Shown here one piece after another: positions 1 to 9,491 of a DNA stretch of 64,000 bases (position 1 is its first letter; every line of letters starts with the position of its first letter). The translations under genes were made by a program, and so were the position numbers. The stretch is from positions 28,506 through 92,505 of the forward strand of contig JALVFE010000020.1 of the NCBI GenBank assembly GCA_027030245.1, given 5' to 3'. This DNA comes from Melioribacteraceae bacterium. Lineage in GTDB: Bacteria; Bacteroidota; Ignavibacteria; Ignavibacteriales; Melioribacteraceae. The notes beneath the pieces are model-generated. The model was not told the DNA's origin and did no database searches. It saw only the letters and a list, made by a program, of their open reading frames with translations.

Positions 1-1095
1 TTTTTTTATACCGCCCACATTTGTGGTAATTGCAGTGCCGGAATGTTTACGGATAATTTCCTCGGCAACGAAAGGGTAGTTGGGGTGAATAAAATCCGCA
101 TCAAAAAGATTGAACGGAATTTTCCCCGCTTTAATTAAACTGTCCGGCGTATCGCTTGTATAAGCTTTAACCCAGTTGCCGTTTTTATCAACGCCCCGGA
201 TATCCCATAATTTCGGATGAGTAATTATCCATCCTTCGTCATCGAACATGAAAGCATAATCACCGGAGTTGTAATCGGGAAATACGGTTTCTTCCTTTTT
301 CAGCGGAAGCACATGTTGAGTAAATTCCATTAAGTGGCGGTGATCCAACGCTATCATAACAACGCCCCGGAGTTTCCCACCGGTGTAAACCGGCGTAGCA
401 AATCTGATTACGCCGTCGTAAAATTTTCCGGGTGGAGATTCGCTCAAGTCCTTTGCGCCGTTTAATTGTTCGTTTTTTGAAATGTAAAATCCGGTTACAT
501 GTCCGACGTAAATTTCTCCCGGTTTTAATTTCTTTGCTTCCGTAAAATAATTTTCGCATTTGTATGTGGTGTTTTTTGGATTGGCAACATTTTTAAGTTT
601 ATACGCTGGAACAAGTTTCCCATTTTTTACGGAAATAAGCTCTCTACCGGATTTATCGATAAACGAAATCTCTTTGTATAACGGAATCGCTTCGTGTATT
701 TCAGCTAAAGTTGAATTGGAATAAGCTAAATGCCAAATTTCGGATAAATGATTTTTTGAAAATTTTAAATAATTATTGGCTGTAGGTGAAATACTCGTCA
801 ACGATAGCAAATCATATTCACATTGCTTTAAGAATTTACGTACCGATTTTGCTATATAAATTGCTTGAAGTTCAAGCGACTCAAGGGTTTTTTCATTTAT
901 TGCGGTCTTTATTTTACCGGTAAGTTTTTTATCGATATTATCCAAGGTAAAAGTTGTATAATATCCAAATATTAAGATGGGAATAATTGAAATTAAAAGA
1001 AATGATGTTAAAAGCCGGCGGAAAATACCAAGATGCGGTTTCGGCAAATACTTGCTTATTTGCGGTTTGCGTTTCTCGATTTCCGCTTGGTTCAT
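1..1095 (-). CDS. Cache-domain membrane sensor, N-terminal part (runs off the window)
   Basis: An open frame starts at the ATG at 1095-1093 and stays open to base 1, giving 365 codons with no stop. The protein begins MNQAEIEKRKP, has a membrane segment at about residues 28-47 (LLTSFLLISIIPILIFGYY), then a long extracytoplasmic region. That region resembles a dCache sensor domain, with segments such as GRELISVKNGKLVPAY, GEIYVGHVTG, RFATPVYTGGKLRGVV and EGWIITHPKLWDIRG. Double-Cache proteins sense small molecules outside the membrane. The output domain (histidine kinase, guanylate cyclase, SpoIIE or MCP) would lie beyond base 1 and cannot be named. The gene is close to the MFS transporter upstream on the same strand (end at 1172). 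Confidence 0.75.
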   Translation of the reverse strand, partial: MNQAEIEKRKPQISKYLPKPHLGIFRRLLTSFLLISIIPILIFGYYTTFTLDNIDKKLTGKIKTAINEKTLESLELQAIYIAKSVRKFLKQCEYDLLSLTSISPTANNYLKFSKNHLSEIWHLAYSNSTLAEIHEAIPLYKEISFIDKSGRELISVKNGKLVPAYKLKNVANPKNTTYKCENYFTEAKKLKPGEIYVGHVTGFYISKNEQLNGAKDLSESPPGKFYDGVIRFATPVYTGGKLRGVVMIALDHRHLMEFTQHVLPLKKEETVFPDYNSGDYAFMFDDEGWIITHPKLWDIRGVDKNGNWVKAYTSDTPDSLIKAGKIPFNLFDADFIHPNYPFVAEEIIRKHSGTAITTNVGGIKK

Positions 1096-1171
1096 TTTTT
1101 CACCGTGAAAAGTTAAATCGAATTTTGATTTTAATATAAAGAATACTCACTTTTTTTGCTTGCAATCGTTA

Positions 1172-2419
1172 TCAATTGCATTCGAGCCGTTTGTAAAAAA
1201 CAAGGGAAGAAAAAATTATTATGCTGGATAAAAGAAATATTGGAACGTAACCGGTAGAAGAGATTAAGTAACCGACCAGCAAAGGAAATACGGCGATTGT
1301 AAGACTGAGTGCCCCGAAAACTCCGCTGTACAAAGCTCTGTTTTCATCCGTGGAAATTTCGAGCAACACGCCTTCAAATGCTATTTTATGAGCGCTTAAA
1401 GCCGTACCGATTAAAAAGAATAATAAAGTAAAATATGTTAGCGATCCGAAATAGGCTAAAAGAATTGCTATAACGGGAATTGAACCTTCAAGTAAAATAT
1501 CGAAGAATAAAACGCCTTTGAAGGCTTTCTTTTTCACGATTTTCGACCAAAAGAAATTAGAGACAATCATCCCGATAATTTGAAGTAACAACAAATTGCC
1601 TATAACGGATTTATCAAGATGAAATTTGTCTTTTACAAGCGAAATGTAGAATGGAATTAGTGAAATGGCGAATCCGACCAAGTTTGACGTGATAACAATA
1701 TTCTTAAGATTTTTACCGTTTTTGATTACCGACGGAATTGATTTGATTAACTGTAGAAGGGAAGTCCGGTCTTCGGAAATTTCCGTGGGATTTTCTTTAA
1801 TTGCGATAAAGCCCAACGATGCAATGAAAAGCAGAACAAAAGCAAATTCAAATGCGATTTTATAATTTTCCGGATATTCGAATGACTGTAAAATTTGTCT
1901 TACCGCCAATGCCGAAATCAAAACTCCGATACTGCTTAAAAATTGACGGACAACTAAAAAGTTTTTGCGCAGATCTCCCTTAATACTTTTGCCCAAAACG
2001 TCCGTGTAAGATACTCCGGCAAAAGCTCCGCTGATTGTGAAAAGCAGCATCCAAAAATAAACGAGTAAAATTACCGTCGATGGTGAGAAACGGGCGTGAA
2101 GGGAAAGCGTCCATGCAACTCCACCGAAAGCAAAAACCCGGAGATAAATTCCGAGCAATAAAAAATTTTTTTTATAAATTTTTTGGGAAAGGTAAGCTGC
2201 AAAAAGCAATTGGGAAAAAACCGGTAAACCGATTAGAATGGCGGTTAAAATTCCCAAGTGAGTTTTTGTTCCGCCCACAAGCAGAATTAAACCGGGAAGC
2301 ACCGTATTTCTATCTGCAAATGTTTGCGCCAATGCAAGCCACACCGCATGCCATACAAATGCCCAAAAATTTCTTTTTTCGTGCGGCGCACTTACGGAAA
2401 TTTTTGATTGATCATTCAT
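1172..2419 (-). CDS. MFS transporter
   Basis: A hydrophobic protein of 415 residues with about twelve membrane segments and a major-facilitator layout; it probably exports or imports a small solute across the inner membrane. The substrate cannot be told. The frame is open to an ATG at 2539, but residues 1-40 from there are encoded in GGTCATC-type repeat DNA and do not look like protein. The ATG at 2419 (MNDQSKISVSAPHEKRNFWAF) is therefore chosen, placing the first helix (FVWHAVWLALAQTFA) close to the N-terminus. The gene lies just upstream of the Cache sensor on the same strand, so the two may be co-transcribed. Confidence 0.75.
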   Translation of the reverse strand: MNDQSKISVSAPHEKRNFWAFVWHAVWLALAQTFADRNTVLPGLILLVGGTKTHLGILTAILIGLPVFSQLLFAAYLSQKIYKKNFLLLGIYLRVFAFGGVAWTLSLHARFSPSTVILLVYFWMLLFTISGAFAGVSYTDVLGKSIKGDLRKNFLVVRQFLSSIGVLISALAVRQILQSFEYPENYKIAFEFAFVLLFIASLGFIAIKENPTEISEDRTSLLQLIKSIPSVIKNGKNLKNIVITSNLVGFAISLIPFYISLVKDKFHLDKSVIGNLLLLQIIGMIVSNFFWSKIVKKKAFKGVLFFDILLEGSIPVIAILLAYFGSLTYFTLLFFLIGTALSAHKIAFEGVLLEISTDENRALYSGVFGALSLTIAVFPLLVGYLISSTGYVPIFLLSSIIIFSSLVFYKRLECN

Positions 2420-2610
2420 TACATATTTACGGAAATTATCGGAAGTCGAAATATAGCAAAAATAGCTTGCAATGTGGTTTTCGGTGGGGATACAAATAAA
2501 AAGGGGCTGTTTTAAACCGTAAAAATTGTAATTGGTCATCGGTCATCGGTCACTTGTCATTGGGAATTGGTCATTTATCATTTGGAATTTGTTATTTGGG
2601 ATTTTTAGTC

Positions 2611-2852
2611 TGTCATCCCGTCCGCCGTCGGTGGATTAAATAGGATATGTCATTCCGAACTTGTTTCGGAATCTAAAATGAACTCTATGAGATGCTGAAA
2701 TAAATTCAGCATGACAGCTAGAAAGTTTCGTCAGCCTGTCTACTACGACGGATCGTATTTTACTATGTCATTCCGAACTTGTTTCGGAATCTAAAATGAA
2801 CTCATAATTTAATCAGATGCTGAAATGATTCGCCTGTGGCGAACAGCATGAC
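2611..2852. repeat. Dispersed intergenic repeat, copy A
   Basis: This block is almost identical to 3263-3502. It contains two copies of the palindromic core TTCCGAACTTGTTTCGGAA (at about 2653 and 2771), a GATGCTGAAATAAATTCAGC stem, and a CCGCC...GGCGG-like stem at the left end. Against copy B the only differences seen are CCGCCGTCGGTGG versus CCGCCACGGCGG and GTGGC versus GCGGC. The right-hand flank TCATCCCGAATTTATTTCGGGATCT also recurs after copy B with a short insertion/deletion between. Confidence 0.85.
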
Positions 2853-3262
2853 ATGATTTTAGATCAGCATATCACAGAAGAGAACGTGTCATCCCGAATT
2901 TATTTCGGGATCTAAAAAGAACTCTCGATTTATATCTGCAAACGCCATTCGGCGTGAAATATTTAATGTTCATTTCTTTTGTCTTGATACAAAAGAAACG
3001 AACCAAAGAAAAAATCAAGGACCCACTTCGTTAGGGGTAAACTGAAAACAATTTGCTAAAATTCTTAGCTTCGTAGCTAAAAATAATGAACTCGTCCCGC
3101 TATATCTGTCGATATACCGTGACTCAAACAGCATTATTTTTTTAACGCTACTCCGCACGAATTTTTTTAACGCAAATTGTTTTAGGCCATATTTGGTTCA
3201 AAAACTTTTGCAAATTATTCGTTTTATTGGAATTTGGGATTTGATATTTGTAATTTATTGTC

Positions 3263-3502
3263 TGTCATCCCGTCCGCCACGGCGGATTAAATAGGATATG
3301 TCATTCCGAACTTGTTTCGGAATCTAAAATGAACTCTATGAGATGCTGAAATAAATTCAGCATGACAGCTAGAAAGTTTCGTCAGCCTGTCTACTACGAC
3401 GGATCGTATTTTACTATGTCATTCCGAACTTGTTTCGGAATCTAAAATGAACTCATAATTTAATCAGATGCTGAAATGATTCGCCTGCGGCGAACAGCAT
3501 GA
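3263..3502. repeat. Dispersed intergenic repeat, copy B
   Basis: Second copy of the 2611-2852 block in the same orientation, about 650 bp downstream. The left-end arms CCGCC-ACGG-CGG are more perfectly paired than in copy A. A shortened relative (TCATCCCGTCCGCCACGGCG followed by TTTCGGGATCT) is present at 31729-31766, which shows that this is a dispersed family and not just a local duplication. Confidence 0.85.
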
Positions 3503-3557
3503 CGGCAAAAGAACGTGTCATCCCGAATTCATTTCGGGATCTAAGTAAATTATTAAT

Positions 3558-3596
3558 TAAAAAAAATGCTGATCCCAAAAGCATTTGGGACAGCAT
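3558..3596 (-). terminator. Rho-independent terminator of the tig-clpP operon
   Basis: Read on the minus strand, the DNA just past the clpP stop forms a long stem (ATGCTG-TCCCAAA paired with TTTGGGA-TCAGCAT, loop of about four bases) followed directly by eight T residues. This is a textbook intrinsic terminator, and it shows that no clpX follows in the same transcript. Confidence 0.9.
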
Positions 3597-3631
3597 TACA
3601 TTTTGGTAATATTAAATTTAAGGGAATTTAT

Positions 3632-4261
3632 TTACTTTTTCTTTTTATCGCCGGGCATTACACGGCGTTCCAAAATGTTATCAATAAGATTATATTCTTT
3701 TGCTTCTTCAGCCGACAAGAAATAATCACGGTCGCAGTCCTTTGCAATTTGCTCAATTGGTTTACCCGTGTGCTCGTGCAATATTTGGTAAAGCGTGTCG
3801 CGGGTTTTAACCATTTCTTTGGCGTGAATTTCGATATCGGTAGTTTGTCCTTGCAGACCTCCAACCCACGGTTGATGAATCATAATTTTCGCGTGCGGTA
3901 ATGCCGATCTTTTTCCTTTGGCGCCTCCGGCTAACAAAATGGCGCCCATACTTGCAGCCATTCCAACGCAAATTGTTGCAACGTCTGGTTTTACATATTT
4001 CATCGTGTCGTAGATAGCCAATCCGGCGGAAACGCTTCCACCTGGAGAATTGATATATAAATAAATATCTTTTTCCGGGTCTTCCGCTTCCAGAAATAGC
4101 AACTGTGCAATAATTAAGCTCGCAATGTGGTCATCGACGGCGGTTCCCAAAAAAATAATTCTTTCCCTTAAAAGCCGGGAAAAAATATCCATTCCTCTTT
4201 CACCGCGCCCTGTTTGTTCTATTACGTATGGAACTAATTGGTTATAAATTTCTGCAGACAT
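3632..4261 (-). CDS. clpP: ATP-dependent Clp protease proteolytic subunit ClpP
   Basis: Serine peptidase of 209 residues, the usual ClpP length, forming the cytoplasmic double-heptamer chamber that degrades substrates fed by ClpC/ClpX-type unfoldases. The catalytic triad is visible: Ser104 in GMAASMGA, His129 in MIHQPWVGG and an Asp in [11 protein letters not shown] (about residue 179). The oligomer segment [16 protein letters not shown] is intact. The start at 4261 is preceded by AGAGGAT. It follows tig by 11 bp, the common tig-clpP order, but the usual third gene clpX is absent because a terminator follows. A C-terminal KKKK tail is present. The unfoldase partner clpC lies nearby at 6044. 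Confidence 0.97.
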   Translation of the reverse strand: MSAEIYNQLVPYVIEQTGRGERGMDIFSRLLRERIIFLGTAVDDHIASLIIAQLLFLEAEDPEKDIYLYINSPGGSVSAGLAIYDTMKYVKPDVATICVGMAASMGAILLAGGAKGKRSALPHAKIMIHQPWVGGLQGQTTDIEIHAKEMVKTRDTLYQILHEHTGKPIEQIAKDCDRDYFLSAEEAKEYNLIDNILERRVMPGDKKKK

Positions 4262-4272
4262 TAAAATCCTCT

Positions 4273-5592
4273 TTATTTTGTTTCTTCTTTTTTATCGGTT
4301 TGTTTTTCTTTTTCTTTAGCTTTTTCAGCGGGATCAATTTCTTTTGCGATATTGTTTTCTTTGAGAAAATTAACCACTTTTTCCTCGAGCATCAACTCGG
4401 CTTTATTCGAATCTTTATAATATTTGAACAATTTATCTTCGGAAATACCTGTTTTTTCAGCTTCTTTTTTCGCTAATTCCCTAAGCTCTTCGTCGGTTAC
4501 TTTTAAGTTTTCTTTTTCCGCTATGTTTGTAAGGATTACTTGCCATTTGGCATTCCACTCTGCTCTCGGTCTGATTTGTTCCCTTATTTTATTCTCGTCG
4601 ATATCTTTATATCCGTAAGCTTTCGCATTTTCCAATTCCGTTTTGAGCATTTGTCTTTCTAAAAGCTCAACATATCCTTGCGGAACTTTAAAATCGTTGT
4701 TTTCCACAACTTTGCTAAGAAGGGAATTCAAATATATATCTTCCGATTGCTTATTCAGATAATCTTCAAATTCTTTCCGGAGATTTTGTCTGAATTCATC
4801 CAAGGTTTTAGCTTTGTTTTGCGATATTTTTTTTACGAACTCTTCGTTAATTTCCGGCGGAACAATCTTTTCGATTTTTTTAATCGTCGCTTCGTAAGTA
4901 TATTCTTCTTTGTGAACCTCGTCTCCGTGTTTATGTTCGTCTGTAAAGCTAAAGGTAAAGGTATCGCCAACCTTTTTGCCGATTGCGTTTTTCGTTATTT
5001 CTTCATTCACTTTCGGATCGCTTAAATCCACAACAACGTCTTCGTTTTTTGTTCCGTCAACTTCTTTGTTTTCTTCGTCTTTTCTTACCAAATCGAGAGT
5101 TACCCGGTAGTTTTCATCTTCGATTTTTTCGGCTTCTTCAAATTTGGAATGTGCTTTTAAAATATTTTTAATTTCGGCTTCAACATCTTCGTCTTTTACT
5201 TTAAAAACGGGTTTTTCTATTTCCAAACCTTTATAATCTTTTAGTTCGATCTTGGGTTTTACGTCATATTTTACTTTAAATTTAAGATGTTTCCCGATTT
5301 CGAAATCCAAATCGGAAAGTTGCGGTGTGCTGATTGGTTCAAGTTTTTGTTCGTCAACAATTTCCCAGAATTTTTTATTGGCAATATCTTCACTTGCTTT
5401 ATACTCAATCATTTCTCCGTAAATTTTCTTTAACATCGGTATGGGCACTTTACCTTTTCTGAACCCCGGCAAAGTGATAGATTTTCTTTCTTTTTTGTAA
5501 GCTTCTTCTATTTCGTTTTTAATTTCATCGTAACCGAGCGAAACTTCCAATTCGTGTTCGGATTCCGATAGTACATTGATTTTAGTTTCCAT
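4273..5592 (-). CDS. tig: Trigger factor (ribosome-associated chaperone, peptidyl-prolyl isomerase)
   Basis: Protein of 439 residues (E. coli trigger factor has 432). The N-terminal ribosome-binding domain carries the signature GFRKGKVP at residues 43-50. A charged FKBP-like middle region follows (about 150-250), then a long helical C-terminal chaperone domain. The tail is Lys/Glu rich ([15 protein letters not shown]). The frame runs on upstream to 5640, but that would read through the 3' half of tRNA-Leu. The ATG at 5592 has an AGGAG box eight bases upstream and is the real start. It binds nascent chains at the ribosome exit and is co-transcribed with clpP. Confidence 0.95.
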   Translation of the reverse strand: METKINVLSESEHELEVSLGYDEIKNEIEEAYKKERKSITLPGFRKGKVPIPMLKKIYGEMIEYKASEDIANKKFWEIVDEQKLEPISTPQLSDLDFEIGKHLKFKVKYDVKPKIELKDYKGLEIEKPVFKVKDEDVEAEIKNILKAHSKFEEAEKIEDENYRVTLDLVRKDEENKEVDGTKNEDVVVDLSDPKVNEEITKNAIGKKVGDTFTFSFTDEHKHGDEVHKEEYTYEATIKKIEKIVPPEINEEFVKKISQNKAKTLDEFRQNLRKEFEDYLNKQSEDIYLNSLLSKVVENNDFKVPQGYVELLERQMLKTELENAKAYGYKDIDENKIREQIRPRAEWNAKWQVILTNIAEKENLKVTDEELRELAKKEAEKTGISEDKLFKYYKDSNKAELMLEEKVVNFLKENNIAKEIDPAEKAKEKEKQTDKKEETK

Positions 5593-5613
5593 TTTTCTCC
5601 TGCTTTTAGTTTG

Positions 5614-5696
5614 TGCGAGAGGGGGGACTCGAACCCCCACATCCTACGGATACTAGATCCTAAATCTAGCGCGTCTACCAATTCCGCCACTCTCGC
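5614..5696 (-). tRNA. tRNA-Leu (UAG anticodon)
   Basis: On the minus strand the sequence folds as a class II tRNA. The acceptor GCGAGAG pairs with CTCTCGC, the D arm is GGCGGAATTGGTAGACGC, and the anticodon stem-loop is CTAGATTTAGGATCTAG with TAG at the anticodon position. The variable arm ATCCGTAGGAT is long, as in tRNA-Leu, and the T arm is GGGGGTTCGAGTCCCCC. The discriminator base is A, and the 3' CCA is not encoded (CAA follows). It is 21 bp upstream of tig and may share its transcript. Confidence 0.97.
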
Positions 5697-6043
5697 AAAT
5701 TTGCGGTTTTTTACAATAAAACAGAACTACAAATATATCTCTTTGTATAAAGTATTCCAAATAATTTTAGGATGATGCCATGCTTGATGTATAATGTCAA
5801 AAAACAAAAATCATACGTTAATATCTTTTATTTGGGAACTTTTTCACTTTATTTCGGTTAATTATAATAATTTGACGAAATTATTTGATATTTTTATTTA
5901 ACTTAGTATATGCAAATAACGATAATTAACAAAAATTGACGTTATTTGGCAATTGACTTGATTAGATATTTTACAATCTATATATTGTCATTGGTTCAAA
6001 AATCACTTTATAATTAATAAATTTCATTTAAGGGTTGAAGAAA
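5697..6043. other. Divergent control region between tRNA-Leu/tig and clpC
   Basis: About 350 AT-rich bases with no gene; promoters for the tRNA-tig-clpP side and for clpC must lie here. TTGACT at 5953-5958 could be a -35 element for clpC, but no well-spaced -10 could be assigned. No CtsR-type or CIRCE-type inverted repeat was seen. Confidence 0.5.
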
Positions 6044-8626
6044 ATGGAAGGAAATTTTTCGGAAAGAGTTCAAGAGGTAATAAGATTGAGCAGGGAAGAG
6101 GCTATACGCCTCGGACACGATTCAATAGGAACCGAACATCTTCTATTGGGAATTATTAGAGAAAATCACGGGGTTGCTGTTAAAATTCTACGCAACCTTG
6201 GGGTTGATTTGGATAAATTGAAAAAGACGATTGAAGATACTGTTCGTCCTTCTGGCGGAACGATGACCATAGGAAATATTCCGTTAACCAAGCAAGCGGA
6301 AAAGGTTCTTAAAATCACCCAGATAGAATCAAAGATTTACAAATCCGATGTAATAGGAACGGAACATATATTACTTTCGATTTTGAGGGACGAAGAAAAT
6401 ATAGCTACTCAAATTTTACATCAGTTCGATGTTACTTACGAAAGTGCTAGAGCCGAATTGAGTAACATTTTAAGCAGTCGCGGAACCGGAAGCGGCAGCA
6501 AATCTTCGTCATTACCTCCGACGACAAAAAAAGCAGAGAAGGTGAAAACTCCCGTTCTCGATAATTTCGGTCGCGATTTAACCAAACTGGCAATGGAAGA
6601 TAAACTCGATCCCGTTGTGGGAAGGGAAATGGAGATAGAACGTGTTGCCCAGATTTTAAGCAGAAGAAAGAAAAACAATCCGGTTCTAATAGGTGAACCC
6701 GGAGTTGGTAAAACCGCAATTGCCGAAGGTTTGGCATTAAGAATTGTTCAACGTAAAGTACCGAGAATTCTTCAAGATAAGCGCGTTGTTACTTTGGATT
6801 TAGCCGGATTGGTTGCCGGAACAAAGTACCGTGGTCAATTTGAAGAACGAATGAAAGCTTTAATGAACGAATTGGAAAAAGCCGACGACGTAATTTTATT
6901 TATCGATGAACTTCACACAATTGTCGGTGCCGGTGGAGCGTCCGGATCGTTAGATGCATCTAACATGTTCAAACCTGCTCTTGCGCGGGGAGATATTCAG
7001 TGCATCGGTGCAACTACACTCGACGAGTATCGTAAGTTTATCGAAACCGATGGTGCTTTGGATAGAAGATTCCAAAAGGTAATGATTGAACCACCTTCGG
7101 TCGAGGAGACTATCGAAATTTTGGAAAATATTAAATTTAAATACGAAGAACATCATCACGTAAAATACTCGAAAGAAGCTATTGAAGCTGCGGTTAAATT
7201 AAGTGACAGATACATTACTGATAGATTCTTGCCGGATAAAGCTATTGATGTTTTGGATGAAGCCGGTTCACGTGTTCATATGGGTAATTTCAACGTTTCG
7301 GAAGAAATTCTTGAACTGGAAGAAAAAATAGAGAAAATAAAACAGCAAAAAGTTGCGGTTGTAAAACAACAAGATTATGAAGAAGCAGCGAGACTAAGAG
7401 ACCAAGAACGTACATTGCAACACGAACTGGAAATTGCTAAAGCCGAATGGGAAGCAAAAATGAAGGACGAAATTTATGACGTAACCGAAGACGATATAGC
7501 AACCGTGGTTTCGATGATGACAGGTATTCCGGTTACACGTGTTGTTCAAGCTGAAACTGAAAAATTAATGAAAATGGAAGAAGTGTTAAAATCCAGAATT
7601 GTTGGACAAGATGAAGCCGTAACAAAACTGACTAAAGCAATAAGACGTACGCGCGCAGGGTTGAAACGGCAAAACAAACCGATTGGCAGTTTTATTTTCT
7701 TAGGACCGACCGGCGTGGGGAAAACCCAACTTGCAAAAGAGCTCGCAAAATATTTGTTCGATTCGGAAGATGCTTTAATCCGCATAGATATGAGCGAATA
7801 CATGGAAAAATATGCGGTATCGCGCCTTGTAGGAGCTCCTCCGGGATATGTTGGTTATGAAGAAGGCGGACAATTAACCGAACGCGTAAGAAGAAAACCT
7901 TATTCGGTTGTACTGTTCGACGAAATAGAAAAAGCACATCCCGATGTGTTCAATATTTTACTTCAAGTTCTGGATGACGGCGTATTAACCGATAGTCTTG
8001 GTAGAAAAGTCGATTTTAAAAATACGATTATCATAATGACCTCCAACGTTGGGACTAAGAATATCCGTGACACCGGAGGTTTCGGATTCGGAACCGAAGA
8101 AGATGCGGATAAATACGAACACTTGAAAAACACGGTCGAAGAAGCAATGAGGAATTTGTTTAATCCGGAATTCCTTAACCGTGTTGACGAAACAATCGTG
8201 TTCAGGAATCTCGATAAAGAAGATATTAAGAAAATTATCGAAATCGAGATGAGGGAATTAGTCGAGAATCTCAAAGAAAATAAAATGGAAATCGAGCTTG
8301 ATAAAACAGCAGTAGATTTCCTTGCGGAAAAAGGTTATGATCCGAAGTACGGCGCGAGACCGTTAAAGCGCGCAATTCAAAAATACATTGAAGATCCGTT
8401 AGCCGAAGAATTGCTTTTGAAGCAATTTAAAGAAGGCGACAAAATCGTGGTTAAACATAAGAAAAACACCGACGGTCTTTACTTTGTTGCCAAGAAAACT
8501 AAGAACAATTCAGCGGAAAAAATGGATAACCAGGATAAAAACGAGATAAAAGACGGCGAAAGCGATAAGAGTTCTCCGTCTTCGGAAGAAGAAAAAGACA
8601 ATCCGGAAACGGAAGAAATAGGATAA
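6044..8626 (+). CDS. clpC: ATP-dependent Clp protease ATP-binding subunit ClpC
   Basis: Hexameric AAA+ unfoldase of 860 residues that feeds ClpP. Order of parts: two Clp N-terminal repeats (about residues 1-145, including GTEHLLLGI and GTEHILLSIL), AAA module 1 with Walker A GEPGVGKT (about 217-224) and Walker B VILFIDELHT, then the middle UVR-type coiled segment (KQQDYEEAARLRDQE) typical of ClpC. AAA module 2 follows with Walker A GPTGVGKT and VLFDEIEKAHPDV, then the D2 small domain. The tail is an acidic Ser/Glu-rich extension. A TTG at 6035 is in frame, but the ATG at 6044 lies a proper distance from AAGGG and is preferred. Two small metabolic genes follow almost without a gap. Confidence 0.96.
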   Translation: MEGNFSERVQEVIRLSREEAIRLGHDSIGTEHLLLGIIRENHGVAVKILRNLGVDLDKLKKTIEDTVRPSGGTMTIGNIPLTKQAEKVLKITQIESKIYKSDVIGTEHILLSILRDEENIATQILHQFDVTYESARAELSNILSSRGTGSGSKSSSLPPTTKKAEKVKTPVLDNFGRDLTKLAMEDKLDPVVGREMEIERVAQILSRRKKNNPVLIGEPGVGKTAIAEGLALRIVQRKVPRILQDKRVVTLDLAGLVAGTKYRGQFEERMKALMNELEKADDVILFIDELHTIVGAGGASGSLDASNMFKPALARGDIQCIGATTLDEYRKFIETDGALDRRFQKVMIEPPSVEETIEILENIKFKYEEHHHVKYSKEAIEAAVKLSDRYITDRFLPDKAIDVLDEAGSRVHMGNFNVSEEILELEEKIEKIKQQKVAVVKQQDYEEAARLRDQERTLQHELEIAKAEWEAKMKDEIYDVTEDDIATVVSMMTGIPVTRVVQAETEKLMKMEEVLKSRIVGQDEAVTKLTKAIRRTRAGLKRQNKPIGSFIFLGPTGVGKTQLAKELAKYLFDSEDALIRIDMSEYMEKYAVSRLVGAPPGYVGYEEGGQLTERVRRKPYSVVLFDEIEKAHPDVFNILLQVLDDGVLTDSLGRKVDFKNTIIIMTSNVGTKNIRDTGGFGFGTEEDADKYEHLKNTVEEAMRNLFNPEFLNRVDETIVFRNLDKEDIKKIIEIEMRELVENLKENKMEIELDKTAVDFLAEKGYDPKYGARPLKRAIQKYIEDPLAEELLLKQFKEGDKIVVKHKKNTDGLYFVAKKTKNNSAEKMDNQDKNEIKDGESDKSSPSSEEEKDNPETEEIG

Positions 8627-8631
8627 ACATT

Positions 8632-8919
8632 GTGGCGCTTTTGAATGAAAATGAAATACGGTCCGGACTTACACAGCTGGAAGGGTGGACGTTATTTGAA
8701 AATACTTTGATTAAAGAATTTGAGTTGAAAGATTTCAAAAGCGCCGTTGCTTTTATTGTTAAAGTTGGAATGGCTGCCGAAATTGTAAATCATCATCCCG
8801 ATATTTTGCTTCACGGTTGGAATAAAGTAAAATTTATGTTAAGTACTCACTGCGAAAACGGGATTACATCCAAAGATATGGAATTGGCAAAAGAAATTAA
8901 TAAACTTTACGGGAATTAA
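8632..8919 (+). CDS. Pterin-4a-carbinolamine dehydratase
   Basis: Small protein of 95 residues of the PCD/DCoH family, which dehydrates 4a-hydroxytetrahydropterin formed by aromatic amino acid hydroxylases. The family signature is clear: [20 protein letters not shown] followed by LSTH gives the active-site His pair in NHHP and the third His in STH. Start is GTG at 8632, five bases after the clpC stop, with no obvious ribosome site, so translation is probably coupled. No aromatic hydroxylase gene is in this window, so the real substrate in this organism is unclear. An alternative role in molybdopterin or other pterin metabolism is possible. Confidence 0.9.
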   Translation: MALLNENEIRSGLTQLEGWTLFENTLIKEFELKDFKSAVAFIVKVGMAAEIVNHHPDILLHGWNKVKFMLSTHCENGITSKDMELAKEINKLYGN

Positions 8920-8921
8920 AA

Positions 8922-9491
8922 TTGACGAAAGAAGAAATCATCTCCATTTTCGAACAAACCGATGCCCTTTTAACAGGGCATTTTTTGTTGACATCCGGTA
9001 ATCACAGCAACAAGTATTTCCAATGCGCCAAGGTACTTCAATATCCGGAATATGCAGAAAAACTTTGCGGTATAATTGCCGGGTATTTTAAGGATTATGA
9101 AATTGATACTGTAATAGCGCCGGCAATAGGCGGTATTGTTGTAGGACAAGAAGTAGCCCGCCAATTAAATAAGAAATCCATTTTTGCCGAAAGGATGGAA
9201 GGTAAACTTACGTTGCGCCGGGGATTTGAAATTTCTCAAGGCGAAAAGGTTTTGGTTTGCGAAGATGTAGTTACAACAGGCGGATCCGTATTTGAAGTTA
9301 TTGACATAGTAAGGCAAAACGGTGGGAAAGTTGTTGGCGTTGGAATGATAGTAGACAGAAGCAACGGAAAAGTGGATTTCGGAGTTCCTCAAGTAAGCAC
9401 ATATCAAACCGAAGTAATTGTTTACAAACCCGAAGACTGCCCGCTTTGTAAAGAAGGGATGCCGGTTGTTAAGCCGGGTTCGAGGAAATAA
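8922..9491 (+). CDS. pyrE: Orotate phosphoribosyltransferase
   Basis: Type I PRTase of 189 residues that makes orotidine 5'-phosphate from orotate and PRPP in pyrimidine synthesis. Visible motifs: [14 protein letters not shown] near the N-terminus, the [14 protein letters not shown] segment, the flexible catalytic loop around [15 protein letters not shown], and the PRPP-binding motif [13 protein letters not shown]. Cys-containing C-terminal segment [10 protein letters not shown] is typical of the thermophile/Bacteroidota-type PyrE. The start is TTG at 8922, two bases after the preceding stop, so it is coupled to the clpC operon. Confidence 0.95.
   Translation: MTKEEIISIFEQTDALLTGHFLLTSGNHSNKYFQCAKVLQYPEYAEKLCGIIAGYFKDYEIDTVIAPAIGGIVVGQEVARQLNKKSIFAERMEGKLTLRRGFEISQGEKVLVCEDVVTTGGSVFEVIDIVRQNGGKVVGVGMIVDRSNGKVDFGVPQVSTYQTEVIVYKPEDCPLCKEGMPVVKPGSRK

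Larger units (their letters stand above)
2420..3557. other. Long non-coding region carrying dispersed repeats
   Basis: No convincing gene is seen in these ~1.1 kb. The stretch begins with GGTCATCGGTCATC-type short repeats, then holds two near-identical ~240-bp blocks (listed separately) plus shorter palindromes of the form TCATCCCGAA...TTCGGGAT at about 2887-2912 and 3517-3541. Between the blocks, 2960-3210 has segments such as CTTTTGTCTTGATACAAAAG. I recognise this as the type of recurring intergenic sequence common in Bacteroidota genomes, but cannot verify that here. Confidence 0.6.

Noticed and set aside
2080..2499. 139-codon plus-strand frame inside the MFS gene
   Set aside because: It lies opposite a clear MFS coding frame, has no family features and shows the skewed composition of an antisense shadow.
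5593..5640. Longer trigger factor start at 5640
   Set aside because: The extra 16 codons are encoded by the 3' half of tRNA-Leu, and an AGGAG site fits the ATG at 5592.
5508..5690. Reading frame of 60 codons on the minus strand across the tRNA
   Set aside because: It covers tRNA-Leu and the start of tig in another frame; the tRNA fold and the tig start explain the sequence fully.
5953..5986. Vegetative promoter for clpC
   Set aside because: TTGACT is present but no -10 box at proper spacing was convincing, so it was not listed as a feature.
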